DNA from: Pseudomonas yamanorum
GTDB taxonomy: Bacteria; Pseudomonadota; Gammaproteobacteria; Pseudomonadales; Pseudomonadaceae
Length of the DNA: 64,000 bases
Assembly: GCF_900105735.1 (NCBI RefSeq)
Contig: NZ_LT629793.1
Location: 4,526,001-4,590,000 of the forward strand
Direction of reading: 5' to 3'
Shown here: in pieces, positions 20,541 through 30,075 of the stretch
Position numbering within the stretch: the stretch's first letter is position 1
Layout: each line of letters starts with the position of its first letter
The notes under the pieces: model-generated
The model's database searches: none
The model's input: the letters and a program-made list of their open reading frames with translations, nothing else
Told to the model about the DNA's origin: nothing
Position numbers and translations under genes: made by a program

Positions 20541-21593
20541 ATGAGTAAATTCTGGAGCCCGCTCGTCAAGGATCTCGTGCCTTACGTGCCCGGTGAGCAA
20601 CCGAAGCTGACCAAGCTGGTGAAACTCAACACCAATGAAAACCCCTACGGCCCATCGCCCAAGGCGCTGGCGGCCATGCAGGCCGAGCTGAACGACAACC
20701 TGCGTTTGTACCCGGACCCCAACAGCGACCTGCTCAAGCAGGCGGTGGCGAAGTATTACGGGATCGATGCGGGCAAGGTGTTCCTCGGCAACGGTTCCGA
20801 TGAAGTCCTGGCGCACATCTTCCACGGTTTGTTCCAGCACGACCTGCCGTTGCTGTTCCCGGACATCAGCTACAGCTTCTACCCGGTGTACTGCGGGCTT
20901 TACCGCATTACGTTCGATGCAGTGCCGCTGGATGAGCAGTTCCAGATTCGCGTGTCGGACTACGCCAGGCCCAACGGCGGGATCATCTTCCCCAACCCGA
21001 ACGCGCCGACCGGCTGCTTGATGGCCCTCGATGCCGTGGAGCAAATCCTCAAGGCCAGCCCGGACTCGGTGGTGGTGGTGGATGAAGCCTATATCGACTT
21101 CGGTGGCGAAACCGCCATCAGCCTGGTGGACCGTTACCCGAACCTGCTGGTGACCCAAACCCTTTCCAAATCGCGCTCACTGGCCGGTTTGCGGGTGGGC
21201 CTGGCCGTGGGCCATCCGGACCTGATCGAGGCGCTGGAGCGGGTCAAGAACAGCTTCAACTCCTACCCGCTGGACCGTCTGGCGATTGTCGGTGCGGCCG
21301 CCGCGTTTGAAGACCGTGAGCACTTTCAGGACACTTGCCAGCGAGTGATCGACAGCCGTGAAAAGCTGGTGGGGCAGTTGCAGGTCAAGGAGTTTGAAGT
21401 GTTGCCGTCTGCGGCCAACTTCATCTTTGCCCGTCACCCACGGCACGACGCTGCCGGGCTGGCAGCCAAGGTGCGGGAACAAGGGGTGATCGTGCGGCAC
21501 TTCAAGCAGGAGCGGATTGCCCAGTTCCTGCGGATCAGCATCGGCACGCCTGAGCAGAACCAGGCGCTGATCGATGCGTTGGGCGAGCTGTAA
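20541..21593 (+). CDS. hisC: Histidinol-phosphate aminotransferase HisC
   Basis: A 350-residue PLP-dependent class II aminotransferase. The Schiff-base lysine lies in [16 protein letters not shown], the cofactor aspartate region is [12 protein letters not shown], and the substrate loop is NPNAPTG. It begins three bases after hisD, so the two are translationally linked. Length matches the family. Confidence 0.96.
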   Translation: MSKFWSPLVKDLVPYVPGEQPKLTKLVKLNTNENPYGPSPKALAAMQAELNDNLRLYPDPNSDLLKQAVAKYYGIDAGKVFLGNGSDEVLAHIFHGLFQHDLPLLFPDISYSFYPVYCGLYRITFDAVPLDEQFQIRVSDYARPNGGIIFPNPNAPTGCLMALDAVEQILKASPDSVVVVDEAYIDFGGETAISLVDRYPNLLVTQTLSKSRSLAGLRVGLAVGHPDLIEALERVKNSFNSYPLDRLAIVGAAAAFEDREHFQDTCQRVIDSREKLVGQLQVKEFEVLPSAANFIFARHPRHDAAGLAAKVREQGVIVRHFKQERIAQFLRISIGTPEQNQALIDALGEL

Positions 21594-21610
21594 TCTTCAT
21601 TGACTGAACA

Positions 21611-21705
21611 GGCCCCATCGCGGGCAAGCCCAGCTCCCACATTGGAATGCATTGTCAGAAAGAATGCAGTCCCCTGTGGGAGCCGGGCTTGCCCGCGATG
21701 AGGCC
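21611..21705. repeat. REP doublet between convergent hisC and uraA
   Basis: Inverted arms at 21611-21643 (CATCGCGGGCAAGCC core) and 21675-21705 (GGGCTTGCCCGCGATG core). The doublet fills the gap between two convergent genes and may help to stabilise or terminate both transcripts. Confidence 0.85.
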
Positions 21706-21731
21706 ATCAGCAACACCAAAAAGCTAAAGCC

Positions 21732-23012
21732 TTACAGCAACGGCTCATCCGGCTTCTTGTTCTTCCAGCCGTCATTGCCCGGCAGCAGCAGATTCAACGC
21801 AATCGCTACCACCGCACACAAGGCAATGCCCTTCAGGCCAAAGTCATCCGGGCCGGTGCCGGTACCTACCAGCACACCGCCAATCCCGAACACCAGGGTT
21901 ACCGACACAATCACCAGGTTGCGTGCTTCGCCGAGGTCGATCTTGTGGCGGATCAGGGTGTTCATCCCCACCGCGGCAATCGAGCCGAACAGCAGGCATA
22001 GAATCCCGCCCATTACCGGGACTGGAATGCTTTGCAGCAGCGCGCCGAACTTGCCGATAAACGCCAGGCTGATGGCAAATACCGCCGCCCAGGTCATGAT
22101 TTTCGGGTTGTAGTTCTTGGTCAGCATCACGGCGCCCGTCACTTCCGCGTAGGTCGTATTGGGCGGGCCGCCGAAGAGGCCGGCAGCGGTGGTGGCGATA
22201 CCATCACCCAATAGCGTGCGGTGCAGGCCAGGCTTCTTCAGGTAGTCGCGACCGGTCACGCTGCCCACTGCAATCACACCACCGATGTGTTCGATGGCCG
22301 GGGCCAGGGCTACCGGGACGATAAACAGGATCGCCTGCCAGTTGAATTCCGGCGCGGTGAAGTGGGGCAGGGCGAACCACGGTGCGGCAGCGATCTTCGC
22401 CGTGTCGACTACACCGAAGTAGAACGACATGGCGAAACCCACCAGCACGCCGGAGATGATCGGCACCAGGCGGAAAATGCCTTTGCCGAACACCGCGACG
22501 ATCAACGTGGTCAGCAGCGCCGGCATCGAGATCAGCATGGCGGTTTGGTAGTGGATCAACTCGCTACCGTCACCCGCCTTGCCCATTGCCATGTTGGCGG
22601 CAATCGGCGCCATGGCCAGGCCGATGGAGATAATCACCGGCCCGATCACCACCGGCGGCAGCAACCGGTCGATGAAACCGGTGCCCTTGATCTTCACCGC
22701 CAGCCCCAGGAAGGTGTAAACGAAACCTGCCGCCATCACGCCGCCCATGGTCGCCGCGAGGCCGAATTGGCCTTTGGCGAGAATGATCGGGGTGATAAAC
22801 GCAAAGCTCGACGCCAGGAACACCGGGACTTGGCGCCCGGTGACCACTTGGAACAACAAGGTGCCCAAGCCTGCGGTAAACAGGGCGACGTTTGGATCGA
22901 GACCGGTGATCAGCGGCATCAACACCAGCGCGCCAAATGCTACGAAGAGCATCTGTGCGCCAGACAGGATCTGGCGCCAAAGCGGGTCGTTGAATTCATC
23001 CTGCATGGTCAC
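21732..23012 (-). CDS. uraA: Uracil permease UraA (NCS2 family)
   Basis: A 426-residue inner-membrane nucleobase transporter with about 12 to 14 hydrophobic segments. The NCS2 signature is [15 protein letters not shown], and [10 protein letters not shown] holds the substrate-site Glu. It begins four bases inside the end of upp; the pairing with uracil phosphoribosyltransferase makes uracil the likely substrate. It imports uracil in symport with protons. Confidence 0.94.
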   Translation of the reverse strand: MTMQDEFNDPLWRQILSGAQMLFVAFGALVLMPLITGLDPNVALFTAGLGTLLFQVVTGRQVPVFLASSFAFITPIILAKGQFGLAATMGGVMAAGFVYTFLGLAVKIKGTGFIDRLLPPVVIGPVIISIGLAMAPIAANMAMGKAGDGSELIHYQTAMLISMPALLTTLIVAVFGKGIFRLVPIISGVLVGFAMSFYFGVVDTAKIAAAPWFALPHFTAPEFNWQAILFIVPVALAPAIEHIGGVIAVGSVTGRDYLKKPGLHRTLLGDGIATTAAGLFGGPPNTTYAEVTGAVMLTKNYNPKIMTWAAVFAISLAFIGKFGALLQSIPVPVMGGILCLLFGSIAAVGMNTLIRHKIDLGEARNLVIVSVTLVFGIGGVLVGTGTGPDDFGLKGIALCAVVAIALNLLLPGNDGWKNKKPDEPLL

Positions 23013-23647
23013 GCGTCCTTCTGCTTGGTACCGAAGATCTTGTCGCCGGCGTCGCCCAGGCCCGGGATGATGTAGCCGTGTTCGTTCAGGCGTTCATCGA
23101 TCGAGGCGGTGTAGATCAGCACGTCCGGGTGGGCTTTCTCGACGGCGGCGATGCCTTCGGGAGCGGCTACCAGCACCATGGCGCGGATGTCCTTGCAACC
23201 GGCTTTTTTCAGCAGGTCGATGGTGGCAACCATCGAGCTGCCGGTGGCGAGCATCGGGTCGATGATCATCGCCAGGCGCTCGTCGATTTCCGGTACGAGT
23301 TTTTCCAGGTAGGTGTGGGCCTGCAGTGTCTCTTCATTGCGGGCCACGCCCACGGCGCTGACCTTGGCGCCCGGGATCAGGCTGAGTACGCCTTCGAGCA
23401 TGCCGATACCGGCACGCAGGATCGGCACCACGGTAATCTTCTTGCCGGCGATTTTCTCGACCTGGACGGGACCACACCAACCGGCGATCTCGTAGTTTTC
23501 CAGGGGCAGGTCTTTGGTCGCCTCGTAGGTGAGCAGCGCTCCGACTTCCTGAGCAAGCTCGCGGAAGTTCTTCGTGCTAATGTCGGCGCGGCGCATAAGG
23601 CCGAGTTTATGTCGGATCAGCGGGTGGCGGATCTCACGGATGGGCAT
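23009..23647 (-). CDS. upp: Uracil phosphoribosyltransferase
   Basis: A 212-residue salvage enzyme making UMP from uracil and PRPP. The PRPP loop is [17 protein letters not shown] and the uracil-binding region near the C-terminus is [16 protein letters not shown]. It is the first gene of upp-uraA and overlaps uraA by four bases. It is divergent from hpt across a 165-base gap. Confidence 0.97.
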   Translation of the reverse strand: MPIREIRHPLIRHKLGLMRRADISTKNFRELAQEVGALLTYEATKDLPLENYEIAGWCGPVQVEKIAGKKITVVPILRAGIGMLEGVLSLIPGAKVSAVGVARNEETLQAHTYLEKLVPEIDERLAMIIDPMLATGSSMVATIDLLKKAGCKDIRAMVLVAAPEGIAAVEKAHPDVLIYTASIDERLNEHGYIIPGLGDAGDKIFGTKQKDA

Positions 23648-23812
23648 GGGGAAAGGCTCCGGCGGCGGGCAAAAAAACCGGCCTAGATTAATCTATCCGA
23701 GGGTGTTGTCCTATAGACATCTAGTACGTTAGTCCATTAAGGCTTGAACGTTGCGCCTCACATGCGTACCTTTGCCCGCTTTTCTTGCCACAGCACCCCC
23801 TTGGAGAGCGCC

Positions 23813-24370
23813 ATGTCCGCTGATCTCGAGCATATCCGTCAAATCATGCGCGAGGCTGACTGCCTGTACACCGAAGCGCAAGTCGAAGAGGCCATCGCCA
23901 AGGTCGGCGCGCACATCTCCCGCGAAATGGCCGACACCAACCCGGTGGTCTTTTGCGTGATGAACGGTGGCCTGATTTTCGCCGGTAAATTGCTCACCCA
24001 TCTGCAATTCCCGCTGGAAGCGTCCTACCTGCACGCCACCCGCTATCGCAACGAAACCAGCGGCGGCGACCTGTTCTGGAAAGCCAAGCCGGAAGTCTCG
24101 TTCATCGACCGCGATGTGCTGATCATCGACGACATCCTCGACGAAGGGCACACCCTGGGCGCGATCATCGACTTCTGCAAACACGCTGGCGCGCGGAAAG
24201 TGCACACCGCCGTGCTGATCGACAAGGACCACGACCGCAAGGCCCGTCCGGACCTGAAGGCCGATTACGTGGGCCTGCCTTGCATTGACCGCTACATCTT
24301 CGGTTACGGCATGGACTACAAAGGCTACTGGCGTAATGCCAATGGGATCTACGCCGTTAAGGGGATGTAA
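23813..24370 (+). CDS. hpt: Hypoxanthine-guanine phosphoribosyltransferase
   Basis: A 185-residue purine salvage enzyme. The PRPP-binding motif is VLIIDDILDEGHTLG and the purine-binding region is KADYVGLPCIDRYIFGYGMDY. The annotated ATG at 23813 follows GGAGAG with proper spacing; 23 upstream in-frame codons are not family-like. It recycles hypoxanthine and guanine to IMP and GMP. Confidence 0.94.
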   Translation: MSADLEHIRQIMREADCLYTEAQVEEAIAKVGAHISREMADTNPVVFCVMNGGLIFAGKLLTHLQFPLEASYLHATRYRNETSGGDLFWKAKPEVSFIDRDVLIIDDILDEGHTLGAIIDFCKHAGARKVHTAVLIDKDHDRKARPDLKADYVGLPCIDRYIFGYGMDYKGYWRNANGIYAVKGM

Positions 24371-24373
24371 TCA

Positions 24374-24841
24374 ATGGCAAGCTTTCTTGATCAAACGCTG
24401 TTTGCGGAGTTGGCCGAGAAAGCGGCTGACAGTCCTCGTGGCCGGCATCACCACAACTTTCACCAGATGGAAGAGCCATGCCATCGCATGGCCGTCGCGA
24501 TGCAGCCCAACACCTATGTGCCGCCTCATCGTCATTTGAGTGCCGATAAGGCGGAAACCTTGCTGGTGCTCAAGGGCCGTCTCGGCTTGTTGATTTTCAG
24601 CGAGACCGGCGAGGTGCTGGCCAAGCGCGTGATGCAGGCGGGCGGTGAGTGCCAGGGTGTCGATTTGCCGCCCGGTGTGTTTCACGGCCTGGTGGTGCTG
24701 GAGCCCGATACCTTGATGTTCGAATGCAAAGCCGGACCGTATCGACCGGTGGGCGAGGGTGAGCTGGCCAGTTGGGCTCCCCGTGAAGGCGATGCTGAAG
24801 TGGCTGAGTATCAGCGCTGGATGCTTGCCCAGTTCGATTGA
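24374..24841 (+). CDS. WbuC-family cupin metalloprotein
   Basis: A 155-residue single-domain cupin. The HRHLSADKAETLLVLKGRLG stretch is cupin motif 1 (His, His, Glu), and the second motif is in PPGVFHGLVVLEP. It resembles the WbuC family, found in some O-antigen clusters but also, as here, elsewhere. It begins three bases after hpt, so it is cotranscribed with purine salvage. The substrate is unknown. Confidence 0.82.
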   Translation: MASFLDQTLFAELAEKAADSPRGRHHHNFHQMEEPCHRMAVAMQPNTYVPPHRHLSADKAETLLVLKGRLGLLIFSETGEVLAKRVMQAGGECQGVDLPPGVFHGLVVLEPDTLMFECKAGPYRPVGEGELASWAPREGDAEVAEYQRWMLAQFD

Positions 24842-24876
24842 GCTAAAGTGCTGGGCCATCTTCCACGGAGCGGCCC

Positions 24877-25362
24877 ATGCGCCTTTTGATCCGCAGTTGC
24901 GCCGCCCTGGCGCTGACCCTCAGTTTGCCCCTGGCGGCCGCTCCGGCGCCGCTGCATAGCCAATTCCTGCCTCCCGACGACCTGACCCTGCGCGCCGAAG
25001 CTCCGGACCAGCAACAATTGCTGCAAGTCACCGAGTATTCGGTGGTGGTGGGTAACCAGCGCCAATCCACCCAGCAGCCGATTCCGGTGACCTCACCGTT
25101 GATGATCCGCCTCAAGGGCAAGTCCCTGAACAAGGGCGCGACCATCACCCAGGTGATCCTAAACTTTGATGCCGAAAGCAAAAGCCTGAAAAAGCCGGTG
25201 TTCGACGATAAAAGCAAAACGCTGACCTTGTCGTACCCGATGACCCAGTACCGGGTCATCGTCGATTTGCTGCGCAACGACACGGTGTATGTGCAGTTCC
25301 TCAGTTACGCCAATGGCCATATCTGGGCCGATTTGCACACCGGCGCCGTTCGCCCCAAATAA
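24877..25362 (+). CDS. Secreted conserved hypothetical protein
   Basis: A 161-residue protein with a clear Sec signal peptide (LLIRSCAALALTLSLPLAAA). The mature part is short, polar and beta-rich, with no cysteines and no motif I recognise; it ends RVIVDLLRNDTVYVQFL then HIWADLHTGAVRP. It follows the cupin gene by 35 bases on the same strand with an ACGGAGCGGCCC ribosome-binding region. Likely periplasmic; function not known. Confidence 0.75.
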   Translation: MRLLIRSCAALALTLSLPLAAAPAPLHSQFLPPDDLTLRAEAPDQQQLLQVTEYSVVVGNQRQSTQQPIPVTSPLMIRLKGKSLNKGATITQVILNFDAESKSLKKPVFDDKSKTLTLSYPMTQYRVIVDLLRNDTVYVQFLSYANGHIWADLHTGAVRPK

Positions 25363-25397
25363 TCCAGCCGACGCGGATTCGGCGGTGTAAATACAGT

Positions 25398-25493
25398 CAA
25401 TGTGGGAGCTGGCTTGCCTGCGATAGCGATGCATCAGTAACAGATGGGCCAGCGGACCCACCGCTATCGCAGGCAAGCCAGCTCCCACATTGG
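25398..25493. repeat. REP doublet
   Basis: Nearly perfect inverted pair: 25398-25428 (GTGGGAGCTGGCTTGCCTGC core) and 25462-25493 (GCAGGCAAGCCAGCTCCCAC core), with a 33-base spacer. It lies between the secreted protein gene and the PA4642-like gene. Confidence 0.9.
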
Positions 25494-25570
25494 TTCGCGT
25501 AGCTTTCGAAGCCGCTGTGCCGCAGGTAAACTGCTTTTCCCGTGTAAATGTCTGCAGGCTGGAGTCGGTA

Positions 25571-25858
25571 ATGCGTAAAGATAAGAAACAGGTGATTGGT
25601 GATGAAATCGGCGACGAGCAAATCAAGCTGTTCCTGGATTTCGAGCCGGTAGACGCCACTTCGCCGTCCCTGCACAAGCTGATCAAGGCTTACCGTGGCC
25701 TGCGTATCGACGACTTTGAACGCTTCCTGGGGTTTTTCAAGGAAGCCGGCCTGGACCTCGATGGCAAGGATGAGCATGGCCAGACCTTCGTTGAAGTGAT
25801 CAAGGACCAGCGCAACGCCGCTGAGTACATCGAGCTGATCGAACAAGCCCGCGGCTGA
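25571..25858 (+). CDS. PA4642-like small conserved protein
   Basis: A 95-residue acidic soluble protein, conserved in Pseudomonas, beginning MRKDKKQVIGDEIGDEQ. It has an ankyrin-like helical look (ERFLGFFKEAGLDLDGKDEH then GQTFVEVIKDQRNAAEYIEL) but is too short for repeats to be certain. The ATG at 25571 follows CTGGAG. A terminator follows. Function unknown. Confidence 0.8.
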   Translation: MRKDKKQVIGDEIGDEQIKLFLDFEPVDATSPSLHKLIKAYRGLRIDDFERFLGFFKEAGLDLDGKDEHGQTFVEVIKDQRNAAEYIELIEQARG

Positions 25859-25870
25859 TTGCTACAGACG

Positions 25871-25899
25871 AAAAAAACGCCCCATTCGGGGCGTTTTTT
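25871..25899. terminator. Bidirectional terminator between PA4642-like gene and mqo
   Basis: AAAAAACGCCCC-ATT-CGGGGCGTTTTTT: a short GC stem with A-run and T-run on the two sides, between two convergent genes. It can end transcription from both strands. Confidence 0.92.
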
Positions 25900-25900
25900 C

Positions 25901-25950
25901 GTTCCCACGCTCTGCGTGGGAATGCATCCACTGACGCTCTGCGTCACGAC
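25901..25950. repeat. Short palindromic repeat (TTCCCACGCTCTGCGTGGGAA type)
   Basis: Contains GTTCCCACGC-TCT-GCGTGGGAAT followed by a second palindrome TGACGC-TCT-GCGTCA. Fragments of this kind recur in P. fluorescens genomes; a half copy (GCGTGGGAACGATC) is also visible at 29235-29248. It lies directly after the bidirectional terminator and next to the mqo stop codon. Confidence 0.6.
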
Positions 25951-25952
25951 GC

Positions 25953-27461
25953 TCAAGCGTAGCTTTCGGTCTCGCTGCTCTGCTCAACCAGTTCCAGGCT
26001 GATGTTGTTCTGCGTGTTGATCTTGCGATACAGCTCGGCATCGGTCTCCAGGACCTTTTCCCGAGCCGGGAAGATCTCGTGCAGCTTGGCAGCCCATTCA
26101 CCGGCCGCTTTGGTCGGGAAGCAGCGTTCGATCAGTTCCAGCATGATCGACACCGTCACCGAAGCGCCCGGGGATGCGCCCAGTAAGGCGGCCAACGAGC
26201 CGTCTTTTGCCGCAACCAGCTCGGTACCGAATTGCAGCACGCCGCCTTTCTTCGGGTCTTTCTTGATGATCTGCACCCGTTGGCCGGCCACTTCCAGGCG
26301 CCAGTCTTCGGCTTTCGCCTCAGGGTAGAAGCGACGCAGGGATTCCAGGCGCTGTTCCATGGACTGGCGCACTTCGCTGACCAGGTACTTGGTCAGGTCC
26401 ATGTTGTCCCGGGCCACGGCCAGCATCGGGCCGATGTTGCCGGCGCGAATCGACAGGGGCAGGTCAAGGAACGAACCGTGTTTGAGGAACTTGGTGGTGA
26501 AGCCGGCGTATGGCCCGAATAGCAGGGACTTCTTGCCATCGACCACACGGGTGTCCAGGTGCGGCACCGACATGGGTGGCGAACCCACGGCCGCCTGGCT
26601 GTAGACCTTGGCCTGGTGGTGCTTGACCACTTCCGGGTTGTCGCAACGCAGCCACTGGCCGCTTACGGGGAAACCGCCGAAGCCTTTGCTTTCTTCGATG
26701 CCCGAGGCTTGCAGCAGCGGCAGGGCCGCGCCACCGGCGCCGAGGAACACGAACTTGGCGTCCACATCACGGGAGTTGCCGCTGTTGACGTCCTTGATGC
26801 TCACGGTCCAGCCGGCGCCGTTGCGCTTGAGGCCGGTGACGCGCTTGCTGTACTTGACCTGGGCATCCGGTGCGCTGGTCAGGTGCGAGAGCAGTTGGTT
26901 GGTCAGGGCGCCGAAGTTGACGTCGGTGCCGTTCATCACGCGGGTGGCAGCGATTTTTTCGTCCAGGGGGCGGCCGGGCATCATCAGCGGCATCCACTCG
27001 GCCATTTCGCTGCGGTCTTCGGTGTAGTACATGTCCGAGAACGCGTGGTGCTGGCTGAGGGTTTCAAAACGCTTCTTGAGGAACGACACGCCTTTCTCGC
27101 CCTGCACGAAACTCAGGTGCGGCACGGGGCTGATAAAGGACTTGGACGAGCCAAAGGTGCCTTTCTTGGTCAAGTAAGCCCAGAACTGCTTCGACACCTC
27201 GAATTGGGTGTTGATGTGCACAGCTTTCTTGATGTCGATGGAGCCGTCAGCGGCCTGCGGTGTGTAGTTCAGCTCACACAGCCCGGCGTGGCCGGTACCG
27301 GCGTTGTTCCACGGGTTGGAACTTTCCGCGGCACCCGAATCCATCAGCTCAACGACTTCCAGCTTGAGGCCGGGGTCGAGCTCTTTGAGCAGTACGGCGA
27401 GGGTGGCACTCATGATGCCCGCACCTACCAGTACTACGTCGACTGCTTCGTTATGCGCCAT
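25953..27461 (-). CDS. mqo: Malate:quinone oxidoreductase
   Basis: A 502-residue FAD-dependent peripheral membrane enzyme that oxidises malate to oxaloacetate and reduces quinone, replacing or complementing malate dehydrogenase in the TCA cycle. The N-terminal FAD fold is [19 protein letters not shown] and conserved regions include [17 protein letters not shown] and [17 protein letters not shown]. An unusually long non-coding stretch lies upstream, so control at the 5' end is likely. Confidence 0.96.
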   Translation of the reverse strand: MAHNEAVDVVLVGAGIMSATLAVLLKELDPGLKLEVVELMDSGAAESSNPWNNAGTGHAGLCELNYTPQAADGSIDIKKAVHINTQFEVSKQFWAYLTKKGTFGSSKSFISPVPHLSFVQGEKGVSFLKKRFETLSQHHAFSDMYYTEDRSEMAEWMPLMMPGRPLDEKIAATRVMNGTDVNFGALTNQLLSHLTSAPDAQVKYSKRVTGLKRNGAGWTVSIKDVNSGNSRDVDAKFVFLGAGGAALPLLQASGIEESKGFGGFPVSGQWLRCDNPEVVKHHQAKVYSQAAVGSPPMSVPHLDTRVVDGKKSLLFGPYAGFTTKFLKHGSFLDLPLSIRAGNIGPMLAVARDNMDLTKYLVSEVRQSMEQRLESLRRFYPEAKAEDWRLEVAGQRVQIIKKDPKKGGVLQFGTELVAAKDGSLAALLGASPGASVTVSIMLELIERCFPTKAAGEWAAKLHEIFPAREKVLETDAELYRKINTQNNISLELVEQSSETESYA

Positions 27462-28187
27462 TTAACGCGTCTCCAAAATCTGCAGCACCAAATTGACGGC
27501 ATGGCTGCCAGGAGTGACGGGGCGGTTCACGTGATGCCCCAGGTTACCCATGGCCAGGATCGCCATGTCCGATTCTTCGCAATTTATCGCAAGCGGACGC
27601 TGCCGACCGGGCCTGATCTGCGTATGAACGCATTTAAGGGCACCTGTGGCAATTCGACTTATGGTCAAGCTCGTCCGATCGTGCAACCAAATCCGTAGCG
27701 GACAGGCTTCAAACTCCGGTTTTTGAGGAGTGCTCGGTCCTGTGTGGTGGGGCTGTTCCAGACGCTGATGGTGCTTGTACAAACGCAAAACTATTCATTT
27801 GCTCGCCACACTCTTGTGAAGTTGTGAAAACCCGTTTTTTTCACGCTCTTTTGAAGACGTGAACCTCAAAAAAGGGCTGCCCCAGCCTGGCACCTGGCCC
27901 GAAATAACTGCCGGCAAGCGGCAAAACGGGCAAACAACTCAAGTGGCCGAGCGCATGGCAGCTCTGGCAGATTCGGGTAAAGACGATGGTTTGCAGAGAA
28001 AACAGCAAGCTCGCCAGCTTCACTCGATCTGTGTGGGCGGCTCTCTGTGGGCGGTGCGGGGAGCTAACACAAGTGCATTAGCGATGCTGCGAGGCCCGAT
28101 CAGGAGACGTCCTTATAATCGGGGGGAGATTGTAGCGAAGAAATGCGCGCAAATGGGCGTGTTTAATGACTTTTATTAGCAGTCTGG
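27462..28187. other. 726-base region without a convincing gene
   Basis: It lies between the mqo start and the next supported gene. Several frames are open on both strands but their products look like random translation. It holds a TATAAT hexamer at 28114-28119 on the plus strand without a good -35, and an A/T-rich stretch near 27770-27860 that could hold the mqo promoter on the minus strand. I see no hairpin with a T-run and no known RNA motif. Confidence 0.6.
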
Positions 28188-28421
28188 TCAGGAGGCCAAC
28201 ACATGCCGTTGCTGTGGCTGCGAAACCCGTGGGTTGATGCGGGCGCTGGCCGGCAGCGGGCGGTGCATCCAGCTCAGGCGAGTCTCTTCGACTTCGACCC
28301 AGCCTTCGCCGACGGGCGGCAGGCTGCACTGTTTGAAAGCCTGGCAGCAGCCATGGGCATCGAGCAGTGCAAAGTGACGATGACTGGCATGGGAAAAGAA
28401 CAAAGATTTGAGAAGGCGCAT
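28188..28421 (-). CDS. Small conserved Pseudomonas protein
   Basis: A 77-residue soluble protein beginning MRLLKSLFFSHASHRHFALL, then GEGWVEVEETRLSWMHRPLP. Codon usage is typical of the host and the sequence agrees with my memory of small proteins annotated near mqo/yajG in other Pseudomonas. The Shine-Dalgarno is weak. An 89-codon frame on the plus strand (28203-28472) overlaps it almost completely and has a perfect AGGAGG eight bases before its ATG, so the coding strand is not certain. No function is known. Confidence 0.55.
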   Translation of the reverse strand: MRLLKSLFFSHASHRHFALLDAHGCCQAFKQCSLPPVGEGWVEVEETRLSWMHRPLPASARINPRVSQPQQRHVLAS

Positions 28422-28605
28422 GGTTGTGTACCCGGTTCGTTACATGCTGCGAAGGTTGGCAGTCTGGCATGACAGTGGGGTGACGGTTCTGTGTGAAAAT
28501 TGTAATTTCGCCGACAGTTCAGGCGCCGTTCAGGAATTCTGGTGAGTGGCGAGCGCTCACCGTTATACTGGCGCCCTGTTTGCATCTAGTCCTGGAGAAA
28601 TGAGT

Positions 28606-29190
28606 ATGTTGCAACGCCTGTTGTTCGGTTTGATCACTGTGACCAGTTTGACCCTGGTTGGCTGCGCCCACAGCCCGCAACAACTCAGCCCGCAACCGAA
28701 AATCACCACCCAGTTGGCGCCTGTCGGCCATGGCCAGCCGGTGTCGGTGCGTGTGGTTGATGGGCGTCCGTCGCCGACCCTCGGCACCCGTGGCGGCCTG
28801 TACCCGGAAACCAGCGCCATTACGGTGACCGGTGCGGACGTGCTGCCCAAGCTGCAAGCCCAGGCCGAAGCGGCCGTGCGCCTGTTGGGCTTCACCCCGT
28901 CCAACTCGCCAGGTGCTCCACAACTGACCATCACCCTGGCCGAGCTGAAGTATCAGTCGCCCAAGGAAGGCCTGTACGTGACTGAAGCCACCATCGGCGC
29001 AACCTTCAAGTCCGACGTGACTGCCGGTACCCGTCGCTACAGCGGCCGTTACGGCGCTTCCCTGGACCAGCGCTTCGGTATGGCGCCGAACCAGGAAACC
29101 AACACCAAGCTGGTCAGCGACGTGTTGAGCGATGCCCTGACGCGCCTGTTCAAGGACCCGAGCATCGGTTCGCTACTCAGCTCGCAGTAA
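28606..29190 (+). CDS. YajG-family lipoprotein
   Basis: A 194-residue lipoprotein of the YajG family. The signal peptide ends at the lipobox LVGC, with the lipidated Cys about residue 20. The mature domain shows DGRPSPTLGTRGGLYPETSAI and a C-terminal helix LVSDVLSDALTRLF. I use the ATG at 28606, which is eight bases after GGAG; the ATG at 28600 is too close. Probably outer-membrane anchored; E. coli YajG has no firm function. A terminator follows. Confidence 0.88.
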   Translation: MLQRLLFGLITVTSLTLVGCAHSPQQLSPQPKITTQLAPVGHGQPVSVRVVDGRPSPTLGTRGGLYPETSAITVTGADVLPKLQAQAEAAVRLLGFTPSNSPGAPQLTITLAELKYQSPKEGLYVTEATIGATFKSDVTAGTRRYSGRYGASLDQRFGMAPNQETNTKLVSDVLSDALTRLFKDPSIGSLLSSQ

Positions 29191-29249
29191 CCGTCAGGCG
29201 GGCGCGGAGCGCCCCAGTCGGCATTCCTTTGCGGCGCGTGGGAACGATC

Positions 29250-29279
29250 ACCGGGCTCAGCGATGAGCCCGGTTTTTTT
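29250..29279 (+). terminator. Rho-independent terminator after yajG-like gene
   Basis: CCGGGCTCA-GCGA-TGAGCCCGG stem-loop followed by seven Ts, 60 bases after the stop codon. Confidence 0.92.
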
Positions 29280-29292
29280 ACGCCTGTAGTTT

Positions 29293-29502
29293 TCATGCAG
29301 CCGTTTCGACATAAAAGTCCAGCACACTCACTCCAGTGAGCAAATCCAGCTCCGGCAGGTCGGCATGCTGATGCCCGCCGAGGGCGCAATACACCAGCCA
29401 GTGGCGGTCCTGCACATTGAACGCGAGGCCGCCTACCAGCGCCTCTTGCTCATCACTTGGGGCAATCAGATACAGCCGATCCTGGTTCTGCGCGTGCAAC
29501 AT
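29293..29502 (-). CDS. Small conserved Pseudomonas protein
   Basis: A 69-residue soluble protein beginning MLHAQNQDRLYLIAPSDEQ, with NVQDRHWLVYCALGGHQHAD in the middle and an acidic C-terminus. It has no membrane segment and no motif I can name. The ATG at 29502 is preceded by GGGAG at good spacing, and the coding character is host-like. It converges with the yajG terminator. Function unknown. Confidence 0.72.
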   Translation of the reverse strand: MLHAQNQDRLYLIAPSDEQEALVGGLAFNVQDRHWLVYCALGGHQHADLPELDLLTGVSVLDFYVETAA

Positions 29503-29683
29503 GACAAGCTCCCGGGCTTTCGAAGGGCAACAGAGTGGCTTGTTAAGGTGACGTTCAGGTGACGCTGTAAATTACTGGATACATTAGCCGTCAATGGGGA
29601 AGGAGTAATGACGCGCAGGCGGCGCATATCATTCAGGTTTGTATCTGGATTGATACCAAGACACTGATACATCGAGGTTTGCG

Positions 29684-29941
29684 ATGTCGCTGACCGCACT
29701 ACTGCTCAATTCCCTTGCCCTGTTGCTGGCCTGCCCGGCGGCTTGGCTGCTGTTTGTCACACGCCTGCGGGAACAGCGCGCGATAGCCAGGCTTGCCGCG
29801 CAAAGCGAACTGCGGGCCATTGATCAACCGATGCTGTTTCTTGATGTGCTGACCCAGCGTACCCATCGCCTGTTCTACCGGCTGGGGTTTGTCTGGCTCG
29901 GGCTGGCGTTGCTGGTGTCCTTGTTCAGTACCCGATTGTAA
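29684..29941 (+). CDS. Small membrane protein
   Basis: An 85-residue protein with two hydrophobic segments: one at residues 4-25 (LLLNSLALLLACPAAWLLFV) and one near 66-82 (LGFVWLGLALLVSLF), joined by a basic, polar loop of about 40 residues. GAGG lies nine bases before the ATG. Both termini could face the same side of the inner membrane. No family assignment; a REP doublet follows. Confidence 0.68.
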   Translation: MSLTALLLNSLALLLACPAAWLLFVTRLREQRAIARLAAQSELRAIDQPMLFLDVLTQRTHRLFYRLGFVWLGLALLVSLFSTRL

Positions 29942-29956
29942 GAACACCCTAAAACA

Positions 29957-30050
29957 AATGTGGGAGCGGGCTTGCTCGCGAAAGCGCGGTGTCAGTCAAT
30001 ACATGATTGGCTGATCCACCGCCTTCGCGAGCAAGCCCGCTCCCACATTA
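29957..30050. repeat. REP doublet
   Basis: Inverted arms 29957-29986 (GTGGGAGCGGGCTTGCTCGC core) and 30020-30050 (GCGAGCAAGCCCGCTCCCAC core) between a small membrane protein gene and the convergent acyltransferase-like gene. Same class as the one at 32512-32604. Confidence 0.9.
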
Positions 30051-30075
30051 GGTTTGCGCTGTTGCTGGTACCGGG

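Noticed and set aside
19164..21158. 664-codon open frame antisense to hisD and hisC
   Set aside because: Spans two known genes on the other strand and has the His/Arg/Gly/Val-rich composition of a mirror frame.
27462..27788. 108-codon minus-strand frame upstream of mqo
   Set aside because: No ribosome binding site, random-like composition and no resemblance to known proteins; kept as non-coding.
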